Below are positions 10,507 through 24,400 of a stretch of 64,000 bases of DNA, one piece after another (position 1 is the stretch's first letter; each line of letters opens with the position of its first letter). The DNA lies in assembly GCF_017654505.1 (NCBI RefSeq), contig NC_054534.1, forward strand, positions 40,220,226 through 40,284,225, written 5' to 3'. A program made the translations under genes and the position numbers. Source of the stretch: Polyodon spathula. Its lineage: Eukaryota; Chordata; Actinopteri; Acipenseriformes; Polyodontidae. The notes under the pieces are model-generated. The model was not told the DNA's origin. It made no database searches and saw only the letters and a program-made list of their open reading frames with translations.

Positions 10507-13088
10507 CTGAAAACAGCATGAGTGAGTTCATGACTGAACGCTAATCATTTTTAATTTTTTTTTATGTTTTAAAAACATTTTGGTTTTATGTGCAAATACA
10601 ATTTACAGTATTGTGGCACAAGCTAGCAGCAGGATCAATCCAGATAGTGCTGACAAAAAACTATATGGAGTTTGTTATATTGAGTTGGTTAAGCCTGATA
10701 CTTATTTCAGGACTTTGATTTTTCACTTGCTTTAAAAATGGGTCCCTATCTGTTGAATCTGTTGTCAAAAGCTAAAATAGTTACCTCACCTGTGTTCCTT
10801 TAACCAAAAAGAGAATAGTTGGAAACTTAGTTGTATTTCTGATAGGAGAAACCACGACTTAATCATGTATGTAATCATCAAGCTATATATATACATATAT
10901 ATATGGCATTAGTTTTAATCTAATTCGTATATTAATGTATTATAGTTTTGCCAGCACAGGGGTGGTTAATGAGTTCCAATAGGCAAGGCCATGGGCTAAA
11001 TTCAAATAACAGAATTATTTATGGGCAAGTTTGTCTGTCATTTCAATAAATCATTAATTTCATTCCATTGGTGGTTGTCTCCTTTTTGAATTTACAGTAG
11101 CAAAGGCATGCTATAAAGATTACATTTTGTTATAGTAAATTATGGTAAAGAAAATATGTACAGAATTGTGTATTGTTCCAATTAATAAGAATAAAAACCT
11201 ACTTAATTATTGTCTGTTATTTTTATTGTGTGAGCGATTGAAGAAAGGTGTGTGTTAATAAAAACAGCCAACTAGACAGGTGCTTTCAGGTGCTATCTCT
11301 CCATATAACTTGGTGTTCTTCAGGCTAAACAGTGCTTTTATGCGCAGTGATCCAAACCAAATACAATAGCTTACAAATACTTACAGCAACGCTGTCTGGT
11401 TCCACATCTGGAACATTGGTGGGTGCGGGATCCGAGGTATAGTCTGCATAAAGAGAAAGAAATCTGGGTTTATAAATGGGTCATTCCACTCCAACTCAAC
11501 TAGAAAAGGGGCATTTTGTTGCCTGACTGTCAGATTTTGCTAGAAAAATTCAACTGGGAGTTTTCAGGCCCGCCGAGTTCAGAAATGCTAATCATTTTAT
11601 TTAATTTTTTATTTCCTCTTCGAGCTGTGACCTGCCAAAGGTCATCCTAAAGTAAAAATGTGACCCTGACCAGAAAAAACAACCAGCTCCAAACTTAGAC
11701 TCTACCATCAAGTGTAGCACCTCGTTCGACTCGTAATGAATAGGGCTTTTGAGAAAAAAATATCAGGAGCACTCAATCACTTTTGGCAAGTTGCCAGATA
11801 TTTTATTCAAACTTCAGCCCAACCTTTTACCCTGGAGGGGATGCTTGTGCACTCTTCTAAATTTTGTGAAACACTTTTGGTTTCAAGTCCCCCCACTGGT
11901 CATTAACCCCCTCTAAAATTATAATTATTGGTATTTCTACCAAGTTTAGGTTGAAATAAATGTTGGGGGGCTCCAGATCAGCCAAATACATTTGTGGATA
12001 GATGTTGATGAGACCTACAAGAATCAAGCAAAACTATTTTGGTATCCACACATTTTTTGGGATTTTTGGCATATGTTTGAAGTTGCATTTGTCATGCATT
12101 CGAGCATTACTTATGGTCACTTTGGTGAGGCTAACCCTAACCCTAACCCTAAAATGATTTGCTTGATTCTTGTAGATCTCATCAACATTATCCAAAAATA
12201 TATTTGGGTGATTTTATTTTTTTGGAGCACTCCCCCCCCCCCCCCCCCCCCCCCCATGAGTTATTTTAACCTACACTTGGTAAAGATACCAAAAATTCAA
12301 ATTTCAGAGGAGTTCATTAACAGTGGGGGGATTTGAAACCAAAAGTTGCACAAAATTTGTAAGAGTGGTCCCTAAGGTTCTTACAGCAATACTAACATTT
12401 TAGGACCCGCCAAAGGTGAGCGAGGTGCTCCAGGTATTTTGTATACGAAAGCCCTATTCATTACGAGTCGAATGAGGTGTTACACATGATGGTAGCATCT
12501 AAGTTGAGCCCAGGGTGATTTTTCTGGTCAGGGTCACTTTTTCACGTCAGGTTGACTTTTGCCAAGTCACAGCTCAAAGGGGAAATTAAAAAAGAATATT
12601 AAAAAAAGATTAGCATTTCTGAACTCAGTGGGCCTGAAAACCCCAGGTGAAGTATTCTACCAAAACATGAGACGGTCGGGCAACGGCTCTCTTTGAGTTG
12701 GTATGGAATGGCCCAAATATATTTATCACTATTGCTATCAATGTTCCTGAAGAAATTAAAATGTATTTATGTATATAAAATAACGGTGTACAATATGGAC
12801 ATTGAGGGACAAACACATTCTTTTCAATATTGATGTTTGCCAGGTAACAAACCATTATAATTTCTTTTGACAACCTCTGAGACAACCTTTTTTATTTACT
12901 TGTTTCTGTTCTACAGAGACTGGCTGAGCGAAGAGGCCTCTGAGAGCTCTTTGCAGCTATGCAACTGCATACAGCCTTTACTTCTGAGGGGTGCACTCCA
13001 AGCTAAATTAGATGGATCTTGACTGAAGAAGGCACTTAGGAGTATCACATTTCTGCTATCCTCCTTTTATTGTGCACCATATTGACAG

Positions 13089-13168
<80 letters not shown>

Positions 13169-13471
13169 TAGTTTTAATCTAATTCGTATATTAATGTATT
13201 ATAGTCTTTTTTTTTGCTGTATTAGCTGAAATGATTTAACACTTTTTTAAAATAGACTTAAGACTCACAGCTTCCCTCACTAAGACAAATATTATATAAA
13301 TCACAAAGTCCCCTTCAGCCAATCACAATGCCAGATTCCTGAACATTTCAGTACATCTTATTGTGTCCTGAATGTTGCCTCAACTGCTCTAGGTTTGCTA
13401 TACTTGAAGATAATCTTTTTATTGCTGATTTCTTTATCTTTGTGTGTGTACACACACATGTACATATATGT

Positions 13472-13541
<70 letters not shown>

Positions 13542-14313
13542 CTATTTATTTATATATTATATATTTCAAATAGTTTTGTAATGAAAATTAATTTGTATGC
13601 ATACACTTGCCAAATGGGCTGGGATATAAGATGGGATATCCAGACCATTTCTGGAGAACTGTGGCAGAGCAAGAGCTATGCCTTTAAATAGTGTTGGTAT
13701 TTGTGTATTTTGGTGGTTGTTGGCAGGGAGGGGATTAATTCATGTCCCTGCCAAATACATGTGAGAATGTGGCTGCTCCCAAATGGAATAATTGGTGATA
13801 AAAAAGTCCATACTGTCAAAGTGAAAAACAAAAACTACAAATTGTTCTAAATTAATTAAAAATACAAAACAGAAAATAATTGATTGCATAAGTATTTACC
13901 CACTTGAGACAATATTTGATAGAGACACCTTTGGCAGCAATTATATCTATTTGGATAATATATATTAGTTTAAAAACCTGAAACATTTAGTTAGTTAGGT
14001 TTTTATATTGTGTTTATTTTGCTTTTTGTACGCTGGGTGTATGTGTGTATGTCCCCAGTGCACTAGCATTGTTGGTAGTATCAAGTGAGGTGTTCTCACT
14101 GCGCACCTGTGGGGCGTGTCAACTTCAACCTCCATCTCGATCTCCAGCCTGTCACTCAGCAGCGAAGGCACACACTCAGAGGTAGACATGCAGCCAGCGT
14201 ACAAAATGCAAAATAAACATGGTACAAAAACCTAAGTTCTTCCAGGAGTGCCAGCTAAACGTTTCAGATTTTTAAACTAATAAACTGGACAGCTAAGCCA
14301 TTTACCAGTATCA

Positions 14314-14406
<93 letters not shown>

Positions 14407-15325
14407 TGCTTATAGCTTGGGAATATAATTAAATGCGTAATTTTTCAAACAAAAAAAATTAATTAATTGTACACATGGACCTATACTTCCCAAGGTTCAC
14501 TTTTTTTAAGGATCTTAGAATATTATTTAAATAAATTTTAATTAAAAATAAAAACTATGAAATAGCTTCATTGGGTAATTGTCCACCCCCCTTGTAATAG
14601 CAATCCTAAATTAGCTCAAGTGTTACCAATCGCCTTCAAAATCACACACCATGTTAAGTGGCCTCCACATGTGTTAAATTTTAGTGATTCATGATTTCAG
14701 GATAAATTCAGCAGTTTCTGTAGGTTCCCTCTGCACCCTGGACTGGGGTACTTGTCAGGATAGAAGGGAAAATGAATGGAGCAAAGTACAGAGAAGTCCT
14801 TGAGGAAAACTGGCTGCCCTCTGCAAGAAAGCTGAAACTGGGACGGAAGTTCAACTATACTGCAGTGGCTAAGGAACAAAAAGGTAAATGTCCTTGAGTG
14901 GCCCAGTCAGAGCCCTGACCTAAATCCAATCAAAAATTTGTGGCATGACTTGAAGATTGCTGTCCATCAACGCTCCCCAAGGACCTTGATAGAGCTTGAA
15001 CAGTTTTATAAAGAAGAATGGTCAAATATTGCCAAACATAGGTGTGCAAAGTTGGTAGAGACCTATCCCAACAGACTCACAGCTGTAATTGCTGCCAAAG
15101 GTGCTTCCACCAAGTATAAACTCAGGGGAGTGGAGACTTATCCAATTATGATCTTTCCATTTTATATTTTTAATATATAATTTCGGTCTCAATAAATACT
15201 TTTTTCCTCTTAACAGTGTGGAGTATGGTGTGTAGATAAGTGGAAAAAAAATCCTCATTTAAATGCTTGACACTCTGAAGCACTGACACAACAAAATGTG
15301 AAAAAGGTTCAAGGGGGTGTAGACT

Positions 15326-15403
<78 letters not shown>

Positions 15404-18400
15404 TTTTATGTGTGTGTCATGGAAAAAAACAACTCCGAGGGACCATCAGAGCCCTGGGCTCGGACCCGAGAGGAAAAATGATACTACACCGACGAGGGTT
15501 AATAAGGTAAAGACAGAAATTAACCCCATTCCTGCCAACCATCACCAAAACACTCACAAACGCCCACACTATTTACAGACAGCCTCAGGAACATTGTGAA
15601 ATAACATTTTACATTGTTTAATATTGGTTTGTTTGGTTTTTTAATGCCCAACCAAACTTACCATAATAAGGAGGTTCTGTGCAATCTATAAAACAGAAAT
15701 AAAAAAAAGAAAATGAACCTAGATCCAACTGTGATAACTTAATACATATTTTTGAAGACATCAACAAAAAAGTCTACATGCAAAAATGTTTTACGATAAC
15801 CTATTTTTGTAATTTATGACACACCCACCCCTTGCTATATCACCTCTCGCTATACTGCGGATTTGAACATGTCGCGCTCCTGGAGTTGCTCCCCATTTTT
15901 ACAGTCTAACTGCGCCTGCCTTAGCTGCAACATACATAGACAATTTCACCTAGAGTTACTATTCGTTTTATTTCATACTGCACACCACAAACAAAAACAT
16001 ACAAAACAATTAAAAACAAAGCATTAATATTGTACTGTTATTATATACACACAAATTGTACAATAACACAAAATAAATTAATTAACTACTGAATCGTTTT
16101 TTTTTTTATTTTATTTTAGCCAACAAGGTGTTCACTTGTGGCAGCAATGCATTAGCAAAAGTCACAGGGCAGTGATGTCAGCTCCCTAGCAACAAGCCTT
16201 CTATATTGGGAATGGATTCATTCAATGCAGATGGTTTGTGCATTTGAGAAAGGAGAGGAAGACTTTTGAAATGAATTGGAGACTTAAGTTGATGAGAAGC
16301 AATTACCCCCCGCTGTATGAATTAAAACATTGTGCTGCTTTTTTATATGAAAAATGAGAAAAAGCGGGTTGCGTAGAGGGGTTATATTAGACCCTGATGC
16401 CCACGACAAAACAAGGGAGTGGTTGTACAGTATTTGTTAGCCTATATTTGTTTTTCTATGCATCTCTCTCTATACCGCTGTGCTCAATATATAGCAGATT
16501 TATATTGGACCCCTAGACCCGTGATATATTGAGTGGGTGCTGTATATCATACAATAATCCATTGCGCGGTCAAAAACAATGAATAGTTTTGGGTCAATAT
16601 GTTTAGAACATGGAAACCAAACACATTGAAAAATATTCATTTTGCTTTAAATCTACACCGGTAATAACCTATACCCTTTCAAACAAGTGGTTTTTGTGTT
16701 TTTTCTTCAAACCACAAAAATGGTGTTCAGCAGTGGTGAACTTTATGTTGTGTGATACTCCACAAAATATGTGAAGACCAATCTGGCAGTTCAGGCAGAT
16801 ATTGTATACTTTGTCACAGTTGGCACTATGACGATGTGTCTGATTTCGACCAGGCCAGTGTTCCTATCAGTTTTGGCCAGGACAGTGCTGCAAGTATGGA
16901 CTCGCAGCACCTGACTTCCTCTTCTGGGACAAAAAGCGCTAGCATTTAGAATAGAGAATAGTGGCCAGGTAAATTCTAGCAGGGGTATAGTTTCAGCTTC
17001 CCGACACAACAGCCAGGCTATTTACAACAGCATCATTCAGGCAGAAAAGGACAATTGGCCTGTACCATTTTTTAATGCAGACCTTTACACAGTATATTCC
17101 ACAATTCTGATCAAAGAGGTTAACTGAACCCAATCCCTTACAGTACTCTTCAGTAATGCATATCCTACTTTTGTTTCAGTGCTGCACTATAACGCAGGTT
17201 TCAGGTTGTTTTGGTCATTACCAAACTATCGACAAGATTGGTTGCAATGGTGTTATCATGCCATCTAACTGAGGGTATTCCAGCAGCTTTGTCTTGCAGA
17301 TCATCAAAAGTTCATATTTAATCAGGTCATTTAGTAGAGCTTTCTTCAAAAGATCAGCTTGCATGGTTTCAGTGATTCTGATGTTCTGAGATTGAAAGTG
17401 TCAACAATACCCTGGCTATTTGGTGATACAAAACCAACAACAATGAGATTACATTGGATGACACTACCCTCAATAGGTATCATAAAACTATTGTAGAGAT
17501 AATACTAATATTGAATGGTAACAAGTAGGCGTAAAGAAGCAAGCTACGGGGCATGTCATTAGAAGGGGCAGGGCAATAAATGTATTGTGCTGTTAAATGT
17601 GTTTATTGTGGGTTTATTTATTTAGAACATGTCTTGTTGTGGTATGATTCGAATTTATTTTGTGTTATTTAAAAAGAGTGCTTTTCTTTATTATTGTTGG
17701 TTTAAATGTGATCTGGCAGAGGTGGTGTTAGCAGCTCATCTCTGCCAGACAGCTTGTGAGACTGCATGGTCGGCAGCAAATTAATTAACAGAGTTGCTAC
17801 TGACCACGCAGCATTATTAAAAACAGTGCAGAATGTGACCATTGATTGATTGATTGATTAATTTATTGCTAATCTGGAGATGGTCACCAAATTCATTCAT
17901 TCTTAAAATAGTGTGGAAGGGCATCAAACTTGGGTTATTTTGTGTATGATATATGTTAGTTATTCATGGGTTAATATATATTAAAAAATAAAGAAAATAC
18001 AAACATGGCTTTAAGGCAATTATTCATATCTGAATTGTATTCAGGCTGTTACAGTATTTACTGTTTTTGATACTTTTCCTATTAAAAAATAAATAACTAT
18101 AATAGTAAAAATAACAGAAATGATTAATAAAACATGTATAATAATATTTCTATAAGTAAAAGGACTATGATTTAGGTGACTTTCATTTAGGTTCAGCTTT
18201 AAAAAATATAACTCCTTTATCCATTGTCATGAGAATATGATGTACACTAGCACACATTCCTAAAGCTATAGGAAGTGTGCTGCCAAAATATGGTGCAGCT
18301 AAAAAGGGTGGGTAAATCGCCTTCTCACATTAAAAAAAAAACCTACAAACACAATATATCCTCCCATATTGTAATATTAATTTGGTCATTTGAACTTGGA

Positions 18401-21400
18401 CGTAGAATATCTCCCGCTATGAGAAAAACAAATGAACTGCCAAAATAGCATAAAAAACATAATACTTTATTTTAGTCTTCCATGTAAACCAAGCCATTGA
18501 GGCATGCAGTGCAGATCTGAAAGTAAACATAATTCAAGAGTGGAAGCAAAGCCAAAGAATCCACAAAGAATCCACATTGGCATTAACAGCCAGTGCACTA
18601 TGTCACATTGAACTGCATTTTTAGTTACATTAAGTTTATACATTTGGTTTTTGGAGTTCTTTCAGGTGATGTAGTGTTGTCACAGAGCATTGCCTTTGCA
18701 CACTGTACTGTTTACTGATAACAATGTAAGGACTTAAAAGCTGTAAAGACTGCAGCAACCAAATGCATAAAGTTTAATTTGTTTCATTTAAAAAAAAAAA
18801 GGTAAATGTAGTCACTTATGAATACAAATAATCAGAATTTTTAACTTTAACTACCAATCCGATTTATAGATTAATACAGTGCCTTGACAGAGAAATATAA
18901 GTCCTGTTGTGAATGAAATGCAATGCTCTGACTGAGTCAGATGATGGATGATGATTAAACCAAACACCCAGGAAAAAAAAAATGAAATGGCTTAATATAT
19001 AAATCTATTTGTAAATCTTGAAATCCTGAACTAGTAAAATTAAAAGAAATGTATTTTTGTTTTACTTACCTATACATGGGTCTTGCATAAAATGAGCAGA
19101 AACAGTACGTTCATCTGTCCCATAGTCATTCTTTGCCAGCAGAGTGTATTGGCCATTGTTGAGATGAGTGGGGCTATCTAGTTGCAGGCAGCCGTGGTGT
19201 TCGCTGTCATAGGCAATGTGAATACTAGTCCAGATGAAGTCGGTCTCATTTAAAACAGACCCTTCATAGAACCAAATTAGCTTTGGCTTTGGGTTCCCTC
19301 TTACACTGAATGGAATGCACCAGTGGTGGTCCAGTACTGCCTGGTCTAAAAATGTTATTTTTGGTGGAACTAAACGGGAGGGAAAAAATTGATATTAATA
19401 TGAAACCTTAAAAATTACAAAGATGAATCAAACACACTCAGGTAGTACCATTCACATAAATATTCTGTATTCTTTCATCTGAAAGCTAGTACTTTGTTTC
19501 GTTATGTATCAAATAACTTGACTTTTAAAATAAGTTATTTTTACTATATTTCAAGTATTTTTTTCAACATTTAAACAGTTTGCTGTATTCTGATCATGTA
19601 GAAAACCCATAATGAATCTTTAGCCTATAAAATACCAAGTGTATGACTCCTGAGTTACAGCAAGCTGCAGAATGCATAGTAATAACAGGCATGCCAGTAA
19701 CATACACCACCCACCATGCTGTAAATTCAAAATCAGAGCTACCAGTAGAATTAACCATAACATATATCAACAGTATTACGGAATAGTATAGAATAAGAAT
19801 TAGCAACGAAATCACAATTCTGCAGATTAATCCAAAAATGTGTCACACAGGCGGATGGATGAACAGACATACAGACACCTCCCTATATCCCTGGCATCCG
19901 ATATTCTCAATAATTTAAGTTACTAGCAAGTTTCAAATTGGATAAGCGGTTCTGCAGATATATGCAAATATCTGTAAAGTGTGACATAAGTACGTACGGT
20001 CACAAAAAAATATTGGCACCCTAAACTAAATATAAGATCGTTCAAGAAAACATGTTAAATACAAGCATTTAGTGAACACTAGCCACTAATTAATATGACA
20101 AAGACCAAAATACACAATTTCTTGTAGTTTAACAAACAATCTTTATAAAAAAAATATAAACACTTAAGCAATTTCAAATATTTCTTCATGACAAAAGTAC
20201 TGGAACCTTTACATTAAAAGTCTATAAAAACATATATTACAACAAATTTTAAAAATATATTAATTGATTGAAAACCATTACACAGTAACTAGGCTGCATT
20301 ATAAAATCAATAGCCAGAAAAAAAGGGAATTATTTCCAACATCTGGTGAAGAAGAAAGCTTTGGCAAAACAGCAAATGATGGTCAAGACAAAGGAGTTGG
20401 GCTCAAGTTTCAGAAAAGCGCTCATAGTAAACCACAACAAAGGAAATGGCTACAGAACAGTATCAAAGACATGGAAAACCAAAATCCCCACAGAGCAATA
20501 ATCAAGACTAAAATATAACTTTTCCCCAAAAATTAATCACAGTATGTCTGGTATAAAAAAGGGGAAAGCCTTCTATTAAGAAAACCTTGTACCAACAGTT
20601 AAACATGGCGGTGGTCTGACCATGATATGGGTGTGTTTTAGCAGTTCAGGGACTGGAGACATTCATGTGATTGAAGATTGAATTAATGCAGCCATGTAAC
20701 AAAACATTCCACAAAGTACACCATTACCATCTGCTCATAGGCTGATTGACAGACAGTTCATCTTCCAACATGACAATGACCCAAAGCATATGGCTAAGTC
20801 AACTCTGGAGTTCTTGAAGAAAACCAAGATAAAAGTTCTGAAACGGCATTCACAATCACCAGATCTCAATCCAATAGAAATGTTTTGGACTGATCTGAAA
20901 AAAACTGTAGCCAAGCATTGTGTATCCAATCTGTCTGAGCTGAAGAAAATATCCAAAACATACTGGTTAGACTATTATAAATGTCTCAAAGCTTTAATAA
21001 AAGCAAAAGGAGGACACATGGAATACTAAAGTAGGGGTGCCAATACATTTGTCATAAACAAATACTTTACATGAAATAAGTGTGTTTGTTAAAATACTAT
21101 AAATTGCGTATTTTGCTTTTTGATTTATGAAAAAGTGATTAAAGTTAGCTAAATTATTGTCCTTAATCTATTAACTTGAATTATGATATAATAAGCATAG
21201 GGTGCCAATACTTTTGTCTGCAACGGTAGGAACATACAACAAACTCCACTATATTCCCCTCAAAGGGGATTGCATAACAAGGTCAACATAACCTTACAGT
21301 CCAATACATTTGATCTTTTTTTCCTACTTACAATGCACAACCAGAATAACTGAAGACTCATTTTCCCCCACAATATTTTCTGCAATACACAACACTGTTT

Positions 21401-24400
21401 TTCCAGTATCATTGGAAGAAACATTTATCATCTTGAGCGTTGTATAGTGTTGCTTTAGGTTGTACTGCTGCTAAGGAAAAAAACAAAAAAAAAACAGAAT
21501 GTATAACATTTTAAATGTGATCTACTGTATATTTGTGAAAGAATCTGAGAAATCATATTTAGCATACAATAAGACATTCAACTTATTCTGTAGAAAAAAA
21601 GTCTACCCCCATTAAAAAATATATATGCTTGCATGCACACTATAATTTAGGATAAATTAACACCATTCTAGAATGTTGCAATGTATCAAATAATTAATGG
21701 AATTGATTGTCCTGTTTCTGCACCTCAGGAGTGCTTACAGTATAACACAACAGTGTTGTATATCTGTTAATTAGCTTTTAAATGACTTACCTGATAACTT
21801 GTGACCAAGTTGCCTAGATACCAGCTTACGTCTGGAGAAGGAATTCCAGAGGTTCTGCATTCAAGTGTGATGTCGCTTCCTTCCATTAAGGTAACACTAG
21901 AAGGGCTTATACTAGATGTAGGCATCACTGTTAATTAATAAATAAAATTAAAACATGATATCAATAAAGACTCCATAGTTATCTCATTTGGGTTTGCACT
22001 ATTAAAGATGTAATTTCTCAGTTAGTGTCAAATACCCTTTATTCATACTGGAAAACAAATGTATGCCATAGGAATGTAGAAAACCAATGTCTAGTATATT
22101 TATATATTTATTTTAAAATATATTTATTCTTTTACCTTTATTATATTATTCTTGCCTGCTACATATAATAGAGTACACCCAGGATTGTTTTTGTTATATA
22201 AAAACCACCACTCTTAAATTCATAAACCTGCTCTAACCCAAACCTCTTTCCACTGTATTTTCATTGTACTTTGTGAAGTTAGTAACAAAGTGAATTGAAG
22301 CAACCCACTATAAAGGAAACTCATCTTGTCCCCAAACCCCTCGCTAGCTCCAAACCACTACAGCCGGATTGTAATTCTGAAATCATTGTTGAGCAATTGC
22401 TGCAACTTCCTAGGTTAAATCATCTTATAGTTTAAAAGAACCTTACTGCATAGACCTTGGCTACTGTAATTATGATGCTGGTTCACAGAAACATCTGTAT
22501 TGGGTAGGGCTTTAAAGACTAGGCTTTTTTAGGAGGGAAAAATCCATATTTCATACATGGTCGACTGATGAAAATGCCCTGCCAGTGTTTTTTTTCTTGG
22601 GAAAAATGACTTTGTCCTTAAAGTAAAATGCATTTGTTATCTACTGATTCCCTGGATGACTAGTATGTGCTCTAGTCCTGGCGGCTCACAAAGTACAAAA
22701 AGAGATTCTAGTATGATTATTATGTTTTTACACATGTCAGAATTAGAAGTCTCATATAGATCGGTTCAGCCAGTCGGATTCCAAGCAGAGCCGTCATTAT
22801 CCTACAGTAGATTTAACATTTAAAGGCTTGAGAATGTTGAAACTCACTTTAAGTGTGGCAATTCCATGAAAAATTGTACAAAATAGCTGGGAAAAATGTC
22901 AGTTTCTGCAGAAACAGTAATGAATTGTATAATCTTTTACAAGACAATTTACATTTGTATGCTTCTTGTTGACCTGGCAGCCATTTTGGAAAATTGTAAA
23001 GCTGTTGACATAATTTAATGAAAAAACACCCTTATGCAATCCAGAAACACCTGTAAACAAGTTAACATTTCACGAGAAGCAAGTGGTTGATTTATATAGA
23101 GGACTAAGTGAAGTAAGCTTCCATACTATTATGAATTTTGTATTATTCAATTTTTGGTAAATATAGTGCCGTGAAAAAGTATTTGACCCCTGTCTGATTT
23201 TCTGCATTTTTGTACATTTTTCACATTGAATTTGGTCAGATCTTTTCATGGGTTGTAGAAGTATATAGAAAGAGTCTGAAAGAAAAAATGACACTAAAGT
23301 TTGGTGCTTCTTTCATTTGTTTGGTGTGGAAGGTAATCGAACATGCAATCTTCAGGTTTGAAAAAGTTATTGCCCTCCTAGTTAACTCAACCAAATTAAA
23401 GGGATAATTTGGGTCAGCTGTTTGAATACTTTGGTTAACAATCAGGCCTGATTTGGGCTTGCCCTGCCCAATATAAATCTGACTAACTTTGGCCCTTACC
23501 ATCAGAGTGAAGTTGTCAGCACACAGGTTCTAGAGGCACATCGTGCCACGGCCAAAAGAAATTCCTGAAGACCTCTGGAAAAAAAAAGTTGTTGATGCCT
23601 ATCAGTCTGGAAAGGGTTACAAAGCCATTTCCAAGGCTCTGGGGCTCCACCAAACCACAGTCAGAGCCATATTGTCCAAATGGAGAAAGTTTGGGACAGT
23701 TGTGAATCTTCCCAGGAGTGGCTGTCCTGCCAAAATCTCCCCAAGAACAAGGCGTCAAATCATCCAGGAAGTCACACAGAACCCTAGAACAACATCCAGG
23801 GATCTACAGGCCTCTCTCGCCTTGGCTAATGTCAGTGTTCATAACTCCACCATCAGAAAGACACTGGGCAAAAATGGAATTCATGGCAGAGTAGCAAGGT
23901 GGAAACCACTGCTCACTAAGAAGAACATGAATGTTCGTCTCAAGTTTGCCAAAAAGCACCTGGATGATCCTCAAGAGTTTTGGAATTGTTCTATGGACAG
24001 ATGAGTCAACAGTGGAATTCTTGGCCAACATGGGCCCCGTTATGTCTGATATGAAGATCTGATAACATTCAGTGTCAAAAATATGCAAAAATGCAAAAAA
24101 TCAGACAGAGGGCAAATACTTTTTCACTGTACTGTACTTTACAATAAAAAAGTGCACATGGCAATGTTATGTCAGTTACAAATTAATATATAACAGTACT
24201 TGTACTAAATACAAGACACCAGAATTTTTGTGATAACTTTAAGTTCTCATACATGTGAACCCTTATCTGTTTCCAGTATTTGCTTGTTGGACATTTTATG
24301 CATATCACTCAAAAACCTGCAGCTGACACAACTATACTAGAAAGTAACCGATGTGACATTCTAAGCACTGTGCTTAAATTATTTTTAAAAGAACACTTAA

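Noticed and set aside
12132..12150. Interstitial telomere array
   Set aside because: Only three CCCTAA units, located in the loop of a mobile element.
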